From positions 14,640-63,368 of the forward strand of contig NZ_AADV02000008.1 of NCBI RefSeq assembly GCF_000167195.1: a stretch of DNA of 48,729 bases. The letters run 5' to 3'. How positions within the stretch are numbered: the first letter of the stretch is position 1; the number at the start of each line of letters is the position of its first letter. The stretch is from Crocosphaera watsonii WH 8501 (GTDB taxonomy: Bacteria; Cyanobacteriota; Cyanobacteriia; Cyanobacteriales; Microcystaceae). This document shows positions 17,635-26,420 of this stretch, in pieces. The translations under genes were made by a program, and so were the position numbers. The notes beneath the pieces are model-generated. The model worked only from the letters and a program-made list of their open reading frames with translations. It did not search any database and was not told the origin of the DNA.

Positions 17635-17701
17635 GTTTGTTTCTCATCAAGGTCAAGTTTTGCTAATATCGTTATGACTAGGCGCAAGGAAAAGGTAAAC
17701 T

Positions 17702-19090
17702 TTGAATGAACCTGTAACTACCCTACAATCCAATAACCGTAAAGAGTTGCGTCAATTGGTGTGCAACCAATTAGCCATATTATTAGAACAAAGTAATTTA
17801 CAAGGGGCAAAAGCCCTCTTGGTTCCCGTGCAACCGGTAGATATTGCCGAAGCTATCGAAGGTTTACCGGAGTCAATGCAGGTGATCGCCTTCCGTTTAT
17901 TGCTGAAAGAAGAAGCGATCGCCGTCTATGAAAATTTAGATTCCACGGTTCAACAATCTTTGGTTGAACAATTCAAACAACAGGAAGTTAGGGATATTGT
18001 GGACCAAATGTCCCCGGACGATCGGGCCCGTTTATTTGATGAGTTACCGGCCAAGGTAGTGCGTCGTTTACTCGAACAGTTAAGCACCGAAGAACGGCAA
18101 AACACGGCTTTATTATTAGGCTATGAGGAAGATACCGCCGGACGCATCATGACCCCGGAATATATCTCCCTCAAACAAACTTTAACCGTTGGGCAAACCC
18201 TAGAAAAAATTAGAACCTTAGCCACTGCCTCAGAAATTGTTTACTATCTTTATGTAACCGATGGCTTTCGTCGTTTAGTAGGCATTGTCTCTCTAAGAGA
18301 TTTAGTTTTATCTTCCCCAGACATAAGTTTAGAGGAGATCATGACCAAAGATATAGTTTCTGTCAACACCATCGATGATCAAGAAGAAGTAGCCCGGGTG
18401 ATCCAACGCTACGACTTATTAGCTGTTCCCGTGGTGGACAACGAACAAAGATTAGTGGGGGTTGTTACCGTTGATGATGTCATCGATATCTTAGAAGAAG
18501 AAGCCACCGAAGACATTTATGCTTTAGGTGGGGTTCAAGCTGATGGAGATAACTACTTTCAGACTAATTTATTGACAGTAGCTCGTAAACGGGTGATGTG
18601 GTTATTAATTTTGCTGTTGACTAATACTGTCACCGGCACCATTATTAAATCCCAAGTGGGTTTACTAGAACAAATGGCCATTCTCACGGCGTTTATTCCC
18701 CTTTTAACAGGCACAGGGGGCAATGTTGGCGCTCAGTCTTCAACGGTGGTTATTCGTGGTTTAAACACTGACGATATCAAGGATCTTGGTGCTGGACAGG
18801 TTATTTTAAGAGAGTTGATGGCAGGGGCTTTATTAGGGTTAGCATTGGGTTTATTAGCTACGGTTTGGGCTTATGGGTTACAAGGTAACTGGTTAGTTTC
18901 TATATGTGTTGGTATTAGCTTAGTGGCGATCGCTATTTTAGCCTCTGTTGCAGGTTCAGCTTTACCCTTTGTATTTCGCTCTTTTGGTCTTGATCCTGCC
19001 TTGATGTCAGCCCCTTTTATTACTACAGCAGTAGATGTAGTTGGGGTGTTAATTTATTTTTCCATTGCTAGATTGATTCTAGGTCTTTGA
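17702..19090 (+). CDS. mgtE: Magnesium transporter MgtE
   Basis: MgtE is a magnesium-gated Mg2+ channel/transporter. The 462-residue protein shows the N-terminal superhelical domain (about 20-135, with the run DIVDQMSPDDRARLFDELPA), two CBS domains (about 140-265, including the IMTPEYISL and IMTKDIVSV stretches) and five C-terminal membrane helices with the pore signature FIPLLTGTGGNVGAQSS (about 335-351). The start is TTG with an AAGGAAAAGG-type ribosome-binding region; the nearby ATG at 17706 is out of frame. Length is normal. Confidence 0.96.
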   Translation: MNEPVTTLQSNNRKELRQLVCNQLAILLEQSNLQGAKALLVPVQPVDIAEAIEGLPESMQVIAFRLLLKEEAIAVYENLDSTVQQSLVEQFKQQEVRDIVDQMSPDDRARLFDELPAKVVRRLLEQLSTEERQNTALLLGYEEDTAGRIMTPEYISLKQTLTVGQTLEKIRTLATASEIVYYLYVTDGFRRLVGIVSLRDLVLSSPDISLEEIMTKDIVSVNTIDDQEEVARVIQRYDLLAVPVVDNEQRLVGVVTVDDVIDILEEEATEDIYALGGVQADGDNYFQTNLLTVARKRVMWLLILLLTNTVTGTIIKSQVGLLEQMAILTAFIPLLTGTGGNVGAQSSTVVIRGLNTDDIKDLGAGQVILRELMAGALLGLALGLLATVWAYGLQGNWLVSICVGISLVAIAILASVAGSALPFVFRSFGLDPALMSAPFITTAVDVVGVLIYFSIARLILGL

Positions 19091-19220
19091 ACTTTCTAGT
19101 CTTTACCAAACTTAATAATACTTTTGACCCACTAAGCCTTAGATTAATCAATAGGTGTAACTTTGTCACTGATGGACAAGTTACGGTTAAATGTTTCAGG
19201 ATAGGTGTTAAAAAGAAATT

Positions 19221-20252
19221 ATGAGCCCAATAACAGCAGACGTTACCACTCCTCAACAAACTTCTTTACCCCCCACAGACGCGAAAACAAGGGTTAGTGA
19301 TTTTATGAAAACCCTTCAAGATGAAATTTGTCAGGGACTCGAAACAGCAGACGGCGGGAGTACCTTTCGTCAGGATAGTTGGGACAGAGAAGAAGGTGGA
19401 GGTGGCCGTTCCCGTGTTATCAGAGATGGTAATTTTTTAGAACAAGGTGGGGTTAATTTTTCAGAAGTATGGGGAAAACAGTTACCCCCATCCATCTTAA
19501 AACAGCGTCCCGAAGCAGAGGGACACGGTTTTTACGCCACAGGGACTTCTATGGTATTGCATCCCCGTAACCCTTATGTTCCCACGGTTCACCTCAACTA
19601 TCGTTATTTTGAAGCGGGGCCTGTTTGGTGGTTTGGGGGTGGTATTGACTTAACTCCTTATTACCCATTTGCTGAAGATGTAAAACAGTTTCATCAAACT
19701 TTAAAGGAAACTTGTGATAAACATCACCCTGAATATTATTCGGTGTTTAAACCTTGGTGTGATGAATATTTCTATCTTAAACACCGTCAAGAAACCCGCG
19801 GTGTAGGTGGTCTTTTCTTTGACTATCAGGATGGAACCGATCCCTTATATCGTGGTCCCCATGCTGATAAGGCAGCAGCCAAATATAGCAATCAATTACC
19901 CCCTCAAGAAAACCGTACTTGGGAAGATTTATTTGCTTTTGTTAATGACTGTGGACGGGCTTTTTTAACTGCTTATCTTCCCATTGTTGAGAAGCGTCGT
20001 AACACAGAATATGAGGACAAACAAAGACAGTTCCAATTGTATCGTCGGGGACGGTATGTAGAGTTTAATTTAGTGTACGATCGCGGCACAATTTTCGGTT
20101 TACAAACTAATGGTCGTACAGAATCTATTTTAATGTCTTTACCTCCTTTGGTTCGTTGGGAATACTGTTATGATCCCGAACCAAATACCCCCGAAGCTGA
20201 GTTATATAATACCTTCTTGAAACCTCAAGATTGGGTTAACTGGAACGTTTAA
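19221..20252 (+). CDS. hemF: Oxygen-dependent coproporphyrinogen III oxidase
   Basis: HemF converts coproporphyrinogen III to protoporphyrinogen IX with O2, on the way to heme and chlorophyll. The 343-residue protein has the family blocks [27 protein letters not shown]-type region around residues 105-135, [25 protein letters not shown] and [16 protein letters not shown]. Length and content are typical. It is a single gene, followed by a small palindrome and then the DNA methyltransferase gene. Confidence 0.97.
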   Translation: MSPITADVTTPQQTSLPPTDAKTRVSDFMKTLQDEICQGLETADGGSTFRQDSWDREEGGGGRSRVIRDGNFLEQGGVNFSEVWGKQLPPSILKQRPEAEGHGFYATGTSMVLHPRNPYVPTVHLNYRYFEAGPVWWFGGGIDLTPYYPFAEDVKQFHQTLKETCDKHHPEYYSVFKPWCDEYFYLKHRQETRGVGGLFFDYQDGTDPLYRGPHADKAAAKYSNQLPPQENRTWEDLFAFVNDCGRAFLTAYLPIVEKRRNTEYEDKQRQFQLYRRGRYVEFNLVYDRGTIFGLQTNGRTESILMSLPPLVRWEYCYDPEPNTPEAELYNTFLKPQDWVNWNV

Positions 20253-20259
20253 AATGTAG

Positions 20260-20276
20260 GGTGGGCAATGCCCACC
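20260..20276. repeat. 17-nt interspersed palindrome (copy 1)
   Basis: GGTGGGCAATGCCCACC is a palindrome with a single central base, preceded by TGTAG. It lies 8 bp after the hemF stop and can act as a terminator hairpin. A near-identical copy in the opposite orientation is at 21963-21979. Confidence 0.85.
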
Positions 20277-20329
20277 TTTCCTAGAAATTGGGTTTATAAT
20301 TATACTAAATAGCTGATTTTATATTTTTA

Positions 20330-21345
20330 ATGTTATTTACCAGTAACTCAAATAGTAAGAATTCTAATTTAGAACTAAAATATATTGATCTATTTTGTGG
20401 AATTGGAGGCTTTAGGATTGCTTTAGAGTTAGTTTGCTCTCACTATAAATTTAAAGAGCATAAAATCAAACCAATTTGTGTTTTTTCTTCTGATATTGAT
20501 GCTGATGCTCAAAAAAATTACGAAGCTAATTTTAAGGATAAACCCCAAGGAGATATAACACAAATTCCTGTAGAGTTAATTCCTAATCATAATCTTTTAT
20601 TAGCAGGTTTTCCTTGTCAAACTTTTAGTATTTGTGGTAAGCTTCAGGGTTTTGAAGATACAAGAGGGACTTTATTTTTTGATATTGCTAGAGTTCTTGA
20701 CTATCATAAGCCCTATGCTTTTATATTAGAAAATGTTAAACAATTAGTAGGACATAATAAGGGAAAAACCTTAAACACTATCTTAGAAATTTTATCTGAT
20801 TTGGGTTATTATACAGAGTATAAAGTCTTAAATGCTTTAGATTTTGGCTTACCTCAAAAACGAGAAAGAATTTTTATTATTGGCTTGCGAGACCCCCTTA
20901 ATTTTACTTTTAAAAAGCCGAATATATCTAGGAAACCATTATCAGAAATAATAGAAAAATCTGTCTCAGAATTTTACTATGCTTCTGAACACATACAAAA
21001 AAAAGGTTAGCTAAATATAAGAAAAATACTCAGCATGAAATTACAATTTGGCATGAAAATAAAGGAGGGCATATTAGTGCTTATCCTTATTCTTGTGCCA
21101 TGAGAGCAGGAGCTTCTTACAATTATCTTTTAGTCAATGGTAAACGTCGTTTAACAGAAAGAGAAATGCTCCGCTTACAAGGTTTTCCTGATTATTTTCA
21201 ATTAATTGGTTCTTATTCAGCAGCTAGAAAATTAGTAGGAAACTCAGTTGCAGTACCTTGTGTTGTTTCTGTTGTTAACTCTATGTTTGATGCAGTTAAT
21301 AAAAATAAATTTAAGGTTAGTCAAAAGCAGGAAAAATTTATATAA
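20330..21345 (+). pseudogene. C5-cytosine DNA methyltransferase split by a frameshift at an A8 run
   Basis: Motif I (IDLFCGIGGFR), IV (GFPCQTFS with the catalytic Cys), VI (ENVKQL) and VIII (QKRERIFIIGL) are in the first frame (20330-21010). Motif IX (RRLTEREMLRLQGFPD) and X (GNSVAVP) are in the -1 frame, which stays open to 21345. The frames join at AAAAAAAA, 20997-21004: reading CAA AAA AAA and slipping back one base gives a continuous 338-residue enzyme, a normal length for monospecific C5 methylases. One extra A would do the same. No restriction endonuclease gene is adjacent, so it is an orphan methylase or a remnant. The frameshift could be a sequencing error, true decay, phase variation or -1 slippage. 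Confidence 0.88.
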
Positions 21346-21346
21346 T

Positions 21347-21410
21347 GGTGGGTTACAAAGAATTTTTAGACCTTAACAGTATAATCTAAATTATCCCCAT
21401 ATAACCCACC
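21347..21410. terminator. Inverted repeat between convergent methyltransferase and pentapeptide genes
   Basis: GGTGGGTTA (21347-21355) pairs with TAACCCACC (21402-21410). It sits between two convergent genes and probably serves as a two-way terminator or is a REP-like repeat. The same GGTGGGTTA/TAACCCACC arms occur in the 44-kb repeat array. Confidence 0.5.
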
Positions 21411-21417
21411 CTAGCAT

Positions 21418-21927
21418 CTAAGGACAGTATAAAGTGTCTTTAGTATTTCTTCCTGTAATAGGATTTGTTCCTGTGGCGATGGTACATAGATATTTTTCTG
21501 TTTTAGGATCTAACAATACATCGGTAAAATCTGCCCCATCAATAATGGCCCCTTGTACTAAAATATTGGTGGCAAATGCTCCTTCTAAAATTGCATTAGT
21601 AAAGTTAACTTTGGTTAAACGAGCAACTTCTAAATCTGCATACCGAAGATCCGCTCCCTCAAAATTTGCTGAGTCTAAGTTAGCACTAAAAAATCGAACC
21701 CCTTGCACATTAGCATTACTAAAATTACTATCTCGTAGGTTAGCATGGTCAAACAAAGCTTCTTTACGCAAATCTTGACCCGAAAAATCCACTCCTACTA
21801 AGTTAGCTCGATTATAATCTACTGCCATCACAGGCAATATGGGATTACCGAAAAATAAGGTAGCTATTAGGGTTAATAATAACAAAAATCGTCTATAATT
21901 GGCAGGAATCATACTTTTAGTCTCCAT
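21418..21927 (-). CDS. Exported pentapeptide-repeat protein (lumenal type)
   Basis: The 169 residues begin with a signal peptide (NYRRFLLLLTLIATLFFG, cleavage probably at VMA near residue 35) followed by about 14 pentapeptide repeats of the A(D/N)Lxx type (for example ANLVG, ANFEG, ADLRY, ADLEV). The pattern stops at a C-terminal tail with two Cys (YLCTIA and LYCP). Pentapeptide repeats build a right-handed quadrilateral beta helix. The layout matches thylakoid-lumen pentapeptide proteins such as plant TL17/TL15; their role is unknown. It is convergent with the methyltransferase gene. Confidence 0.88.
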   Translation of the reverse strand: METKSMIPANYRRFLLLLTLIATLFFGNPILPVMAVDYNRANLVGVDFSGQDLRKEALFDHANLRDSNFSNANVQGVRFFSANLDSANFEGADLRYADLEVARLTKVNFTNAILEGAFATNILVQGAIIDGADFTDVLLDPKTEKYLCTIATGTNPITGRNTKDTLYCP

Positions 21928-21962
21928 AAATTTTATTCTTCTATATTAATTCTAAACTGTAA

Positions 21963-21979
21963 GGTGGGCAATGCCCACC
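21963..21979. repeat. 17-nt interspersed palindrome (copy 2, inverted)
   Basis: The palindrome of copy 1 is repeated here, with flanking CTAC on the opposite side, so the two copies are inverted relative to each other. It lies 6 bp after the stop codon of the CSP41-like gene and may terminate that transcript. Confidence 0.85.
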
Positions 21980-21985
21980 CTACTA

Positions 21986-22921
21986 TTAAGACGCTGATAA
22001 AATTTGTTCGTCTAAACTAAAATCAATCTCAGCTTGATCTCGTTTAGAAGCTAAATAATCGTTTTCAAAGGAATCTTTTAACCCACTAATTAAATCATAT
22101 TTAGGTTGCCAATTTAATTCCTGTAATGCTTTATGAATATCAGCGAAAAAGTGCTGTATTCTTAAAGGAAAGGCTTTCTTTTTCCCAAAGTCGAATTGTT
22201 TAGGATCATAGTGAATAATATTAAGATCATCAGCAGATTTACCAGCAGCCACCGCGCAAGCTTTAGCTAACCCGTCAAAGGTAACATAACGCTCCCCTGA
22301 AATGTTATAAATTTGTCCGATCGCTTGTTCATTTCCTAATACAGCAGCCATAGCTGTAACTAAGTCTTGAATATGACCAAACTGGGTAATATGTAAACCA
22401 TTACTAGGAATAGGAATGGGTCTATTTCTGACAATTCGATCAAAAAACCAAGCTTCTAAATCGTTATAGTTTTGTGGACCATAGATATAGCTGGGACGAA
22501 TAGAAGTCCAGGGAATACCGGATTTTTCTAAGTAGCTTTCTGTGGCAAATTTACCTTTGTGACGACTATTGGGATCAACTTCATCCCCTTCTATATGAGG
22601 CATTTGCCCTGACTTTAAATAAACCCCGGCCGAACTAACATAGACAAAATGTTTAAGTTGATCTTTAAAGATTTCTATTAGGGGTTGAGTATCGCTTAAT
22701 TCTCGACCATTATTATCAAAAATTGCCTCAAAACTTTCAGATGCTAACTTCTCTTTTAACTGGGTAGCATCTTTGCGATCACCGTGAATTTGTTTTATCC
22801 CTTCAATGGGTGCTGGTTTATTTCCTCGGTTGAATAATACTACTTCGTGGCCTTTTTTGACTAATTCTTTGGTGAGATAAACCCCGATAAAACGGGTTCC
22901 CCCCATGATTAAAATACGCAT
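21986..22921 (-). CDS. CSP41-like NAD-dependent epimerase/dehydratase family protein
   Basis: This 311-residue extended short-chain dehydrogenase has the dinucleotide loop MGGTRFIG at residues 6-13 and FVYVSSAGVYLKS in the central region, but the usual catalytic YxxxK is altered (KGKFATESYL). The sequence matches cyanobacterial homologues of chloroplast CSP41, which binds and cleaves RNA and stabilises ribosomal and photosynthetic transcripts. An enzymatic epimerase role remains possible. Single gene, with a palindrome right after the stop. Confidence 0.82.
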   Translation of the reverse strand: MRILIMGGTRFIGVYLTKELVKKGHEVVLFNRGNKPAPIEGIKQIHGDRKDATQLKEKLASESFEAIFDNNGRELSDTQPLIEIFKDQLKHFVYVSSAGVYLKSGQMPHIEGDEVDPNSRHKGKFATESYLEKSGIPWTSIRPSYIYGPQNYNDLEAWFFDRIVRNRPIPIPSNGLHITQFGHIQDLVTAMAAVLGNEQAIGQIYNISGERYVTFDGLAKACAVAAGKSADDLNIIHYDPKQFDFGKKKAFPLRIQHFFADIHKALQELNWQPKYDLISGLKDSFENDYLASKRDQAEIDFSLDEQILSAS

Positions 22922-23046
22922 ACTTTCCCTCGATTGTTTTTAGCTACTTTAGATTAGAATACTATAGTTTTGTGGTGGTTTTTATTTTATTTTATTATCA
23001 GTTAGAAACTCAGAATTCAATACCATTAGTTTCTAACATAAACAAC

Positions 23047-23574
23047 TTAAGCTGCTTGTTGTGGGGGTAGTCGACGAATTTCTGAGTAAAAAGCAGTGCG
23101 ACTGTAACCATTATTTCCCTTGATTAAACTGGTACGCAATCGTAAGTTCTCACTAGCAAACCAGATCCTTTCTTCCATTAAAAAATCACCAACCTCAAGG
23201 GTTAAATTTAATGCCTCGTCTTCTGCTAACAAATAGCTTCCTGGGGATGGAGGTTGAGACTGAAAAGTTTGGATTATTTTACCTACTTTTGGTTTATTAC
23301 TATCAGGAATTAAAATTATTGTTGCATTTCCTGTTTGCTTTTTTTCTCCATAGTCACTGGAACTATTCCAGCTAATTTTTTTACCGCCAATGGCCTGACT
23401 AGGATCGAGATGATATTGTTGACAAAGAGAGACAACAGTAGAATGATTAGCCTCTAACCATTCTACTGTTAATTCTGATTTCTGACTTTCTGCTTTTTCA
23501 GTATCAAACTGATAGCTACTTTGCTGAGAAAACCATTGACCAATACATAATTCTAAAAAGGTTTGTATGTCCAT
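23047..23574 (-). CDS. CpcS/CpeS-family phycobiliprotein lyase
   Basis: These lyases attach phycocyanobilin or phycoerythrobilin to Cys82-type sites of phycobiliproteins. The 175-residue protein begins with FLELCIGQWFSQQSSY, and the C-terminal EERIWFASENLRLRTSLIK and GYSRTAFYSEIRR blocks are the clearest family signatures. It is a lipocalin-like fold and cytoplasmic. Which subfamily (CpcS, CpcU, CpeS, CpeU) cannot be settled by eye. The next gene upstream on the same strand is an NblB-like HEAT protein, so both may concern phycobilisomes. Confidence 0.88.
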   Translation of the reverse strand: MDIQTFLELCIGQWFSQQSSYQFDTEKAESQKSELTVEWLEANHSTVVSLCQQYHLDPSQAIGGKKISWNSSSDYGEKKQTGNATIILIPDSNKPKVGKIIQTFQSQPPSPGSYLLAEDEALNLTLEVGDFLMEERIWFASENLRLRTSLIKGNNGYSRTAFYSEIRRLPPQQAA

Positions 23575-23667
23575 GACTACTGTTTAATTCTCTGCTTAAA
23601 ATAGGGTGATGGGTGAAATTTCAGCTATCCCATAACCCTAAGTGTATCATGAGAGATGCCTTACTTC

Positions 23668-24339
23668 TTAACTATTAGTTTGCAGGAGGTTGAGGGAGAA
23701 TAACGCTGCTTCTCTGACTTGGGGTTGAGAATCTTTGCCTAAAAACTTAAGCGCAGCAATACTCTTTTCTGTGTTAAAGTTACCTAGAGCTTGTGCTAGA
23801 CGTTGACGCACTAACCAGTCTTCTGAGTTGGCAAACCGTAAGATATCGTCAATAGCATCAACGGCCTTGATCTCTCCTATAGCTGCGATCGCCGCTTGGT
23901 GCATCACGGTTTCTTTGCTGTCTAAAGCTTGTAACAAGAGGTTTTTGGCGCGAATGTCCCCTAAGTTACCCAAGGAAACAGCAGCACTAAAACGGACTAA
24001 CCATTGCGTGTCTTCGTAGAATGCTCTAGATAAGGGTTCGTAGGCCCGAGGATCTTCGAGATACCCTAAAGCACCGGCTGCATCAGCCCGAATGCCATAG
24101 TCTGGGTCACTCTCCAACAGTTTAACTAAAATAGGATAACATTCGTCGGTTTGTTTAACCCCCAGAGCAAAAACCGCCATAGATCGCACTTGTAAGATTT
24201 CATCGTCTAAGACTTTTTTGATTAAAGGGACAGCTTCTTCTGCTGAGACTTCCCGTAAAGAGGCCAAAGCTAAGAGGCGATCGCGAGAGTTTTCGCTTTC
24301 CAGTTGCAAGGATATCTGTTGGAGGTCAGCATTAATCAT
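23668..24339 (-). CDS. HEAT-repeat protein, NblB/CpcE-like
   Basis: The 223 residues consist of about six HEAT/PBS-lyase-type repeats, for example LLALASLREVSAEEAVPLI, VRSMAVFALG, IRADAAGALGYLEDPRAYEP, VRFSAAVSLGNLGD and VRQRLAQALGNF. Single-domain proteins of this size in cyanobacteria include NblB, needed for phycobilisome breakdown in nutrient starvation, and relatives of the CpcE/F lyases. Its neighbour, a bilin lyase, fits either. The exact role is inference. No signal peptide. Confidence 0.7.
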   Translation of the reverse strand: MINADLQQISLQLESENSRDRLLALASLREVSAEEAVPLIKKVLDDEILQVRSMAVFALGVKQTDECYPILVKLLESDPDYGIRADAAGALGYLEDPRAYEPLSRAFYEDTQWLVRFSAAVSLGNLGDIRAKNLLLQALDSKETVMHQAAIAAIGEIKAVDAIDDILRFANSEDWLVRQRLAQALGNFNTEKSIAALKFLGKDSQPQVREAALFSLNLLQTNS

Positions 24340-24425
24340 TTCTGTAATATTTCTTTATAACTTATTGTTTTTATTGTAACGATTTTTTACAAAGATATCA
24401 CTGATAGTCCCTTAACTTGTCATGT

Positions 24426-24500
24426 GCGTAGTGATTAGTTCTGTGGTGGATCGCAATACGGAGAATAATCTGATTGATTTTTCCCGACTAATCACTATGC
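24426..24500. repeat. Long inverted repeat in the spacer before the HEAT gene
   Basis: GCGTAGTGATTAGT (24426-24439) and ACTAATCACTATGC (24487-24500) pair over 13 of 14 positions, with a 47-nt loop. It lies between the HEAT gene start and the glycosyltransferase stop. It may be a terminator for the glycosyltransferase, a structured RNA or a repeat-element remnant. Confidence 0.6.
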
Positions 24501-24519
24501 AGATCATTGTTAGCTATTT

Positions 24520-25788
24520 TTACATAATTGATTGCTCATAAATGTCAACTATTTTCTTAGCTTTTATATTCCACTCAAACTCTTGAACTCTTTCATAGCA
24601 TTTAGCTGACATTTCCTCTAGTAATGCTTTATTTTCTATCAAGGTTGTGATTTTTTCAGTCAATGTCTCTACTAAGTATTCCCTGGATTTAGGTTCAATA
24701 CTAAAACCTGTTTCTGGCGTTACATACTCTCCAATACCCCCATTATTAGCCACGATACAAGGTAAACCACAAGCCATCGCCTCCAAAACCACGGCTCCTC
24801 CAAACTCTCGAATAGAAGGAAAACAAAAAATGTCAGCTTCCTTATAATAATTGACAGTTTCGCTTTGTTTGATCCAACCTGTAAAAGAAACAATCTTTTC
24901 TAAGCCTAAATTTTCGACTTGACTCTCTAAATTAACCTTTTCTGAGCCGTCTCCTACAATTGTAAATTTAATCTTATTTTTAATATCATCTGATAAATTA
25001 CTGACGGCATCAATAACCATATCAGCACCCTTATATGGTACTAAACGGCCAACAAAAAGCAAATTAGTTACAGAATTATTTTGATTAATTGTTTTTTCTT
25101 GGAAAAAGCTTTTAGATATCCCGTTTTCATAAAAAAGCTGTAGACGTTCTTCTGGTATCTTGAATAAATCTTGAATAAGATTTAAAGTATAGGTTGAACC
25201 TGCTAATATTTTATTAGCTGTCTTATAAGTTTCTACATATCCTGGAATTAAGTTTCGTCCGACTGCTCGTAAAAAGTTAAAATAAGCGAATTCTTGTCTA
25301 GCAACTTTTTGAAACCCAGGGGGGAAAGGCACTCCTCCATTGACTGGCCCCAATATAAAGGGAGTATCTTGACAAACTTTAACCATTTTTGATGGATATC
25401 GTGGCATCATGGGTGTAATCATGTGAACGACATCATATTCTTTTCCTATAACTTTATCCTTGAATTGCTGGTAAACTTGTCTATTAAATTCTTCATAAAT
25501 AGGGTAACTTAATGCAATGTATAGTGGCCAATTTTTACGTCCAATCGATGTTAAAGTAGCTATTATTTTGTGATAAACTTTGCTGAATTGACTTTCTTCA
25601 ATATAAATTATGTCTTGATGCTCTGGGCGTTTCTGTAAGGCTTCTTTGTTTCTGATATGGGTTACTAATGTAACATTACACAATTGACTAATTCCATTGT
25701 AATAATTGTAACCTTCTAATGGGACTGATGACCAGTCAGGGTTACATTGCTCTATTATTAGTAGGGCTTTCTTTTTTTTGGTATTCAT
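24520..25788 (-). CDS. GT4-type glycosyltransferase
   Basis: The 422-residue protein (ATG at 25788, preferred over the TTG four codons upstream) has two Rossmann-like halves. The C-terminal half shows LLFVGRLVPYKGADMVIDA, FTIVGDGSEK, VSFTGWI and EFGGAVVLEAMACGLPCIV, which is the donor-binding E(x7)E motif of retaining GT4 enzymes. It likely transfers a sugar to a surface polysaccharide or lipid acceptor; the sugar is unknown. It is 26 bp downstream of another, truncated glycosyltransferase on the same strand, probably once one operon. Confidence 0.9.
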   Translation of the reverse strand: MNTKKKKALLIIEQCNPDWSSVPLEGYNYYNGISQLCNVTLVTHIRNKEALQKRPEHQDIIYIEESQFSKVYHKIIATLTSIGRKNWPLYIALSYPIYEEFNRQVYQQFKDKVIGKEYDVVHMITPMMPRYPSKMVKVCQDTPFILGPVNGGVPFPPGFQKVARQEFAYFNFLRAVGRNLIPGYVETYKTANKILAGSTYTLNLIQDLFKIPEERLQLFYENGISKSFFQEKTINQNNSVTNLLFVGRLVPYKGADMVIDAVSNLSDDIKNKIKFTIVGDGSEKVNLESQVENLGLEKIVSFTGWIKQSETVNYYKEADIFCFPSIREFGGAVVLEAMACGLPCIVANNGGIGEYVTPETGFSIEPKSREYLVETLTEKITTLIENKALLEEMSAKCYERVQEFEWNIKAKKIVDIYEQSIM

Positions 25789-25814
25789 AAGATAATCCAA
25801 GTTATTTGTATTAG

Positions 25815-26420
25815 CTAATTTTTACTTAAAAATTCCGTAATAATTTTAGCACTTTTTTCGCTACTAAAATCCTTAATAACCCGTTCTCGACTGGCTTTAG
25901 ACAAAGCACAACTCAATTGAGGATTGTTTAATAATTTTTTAATAGCTTCTGCTAACACTTTTGGCGATTTAGGAGACACTAATAAACCATTAACTTCATG
26001 ATCAACCAGTTCTTTTACTCCTCCTTCTCCTGTCACTATAATTGGAACTTCCATCATCATTGCCTCCATAATAGCAACCCCTAATGGCTCTTTCCAACTG
26101 GCTAAAGCAAAAATATGAGCTTCCTCTAAATACTGACGAACCTTTTCTTCAGAAACAGCACCCAGAAGATGAACAGACTTTTCTAAATTTAATTCTTGAA
26201 CTAATTTATCCAGTTGTTTATGATATCCTTCACCCCCTTGTTCATCTTCTCCTGCAATTTTTAGCTCAATATCTATACCTTCTTGATTTACCATAGCGAT
26301 CGCTTCGATTAAATCAGCGTGTCCTTTACAGGGATTTAGCCTTCCACAACTAAAGATACGACAAGTTTTTTGAGTTTCCCAAGGTTGGTATGAAATAGTT
26401 CTTTGAAAGTAACTGCTCAC
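25815..26420 (-). pseudogene. Glycosyltransferase (GT4) truncated at its 5' end by IS66
   Basis: Only the C-terminal, nucleotide-sugar-binding half remains: FSCGRLNPCKGHADLIEA, ELKIAGEDEQGGEGYHK and KEPLGVAIMEAMMMEVPI (E(x7)E motif). The acceptor-binding N-terminal half of about 180-200 residues is missing. The GTG start and the first four codons come from the end of the IS66 element at 26409, which shows where the gene was cut. It is probably not functional. Confidence 0.88.

Noticed and set aside
20330-21345. Complete restriction-modification system
   Set aside because: No endonuclease-like ORF is adjacent; neighbours are hemF and a lumenal pentapeptide protein.
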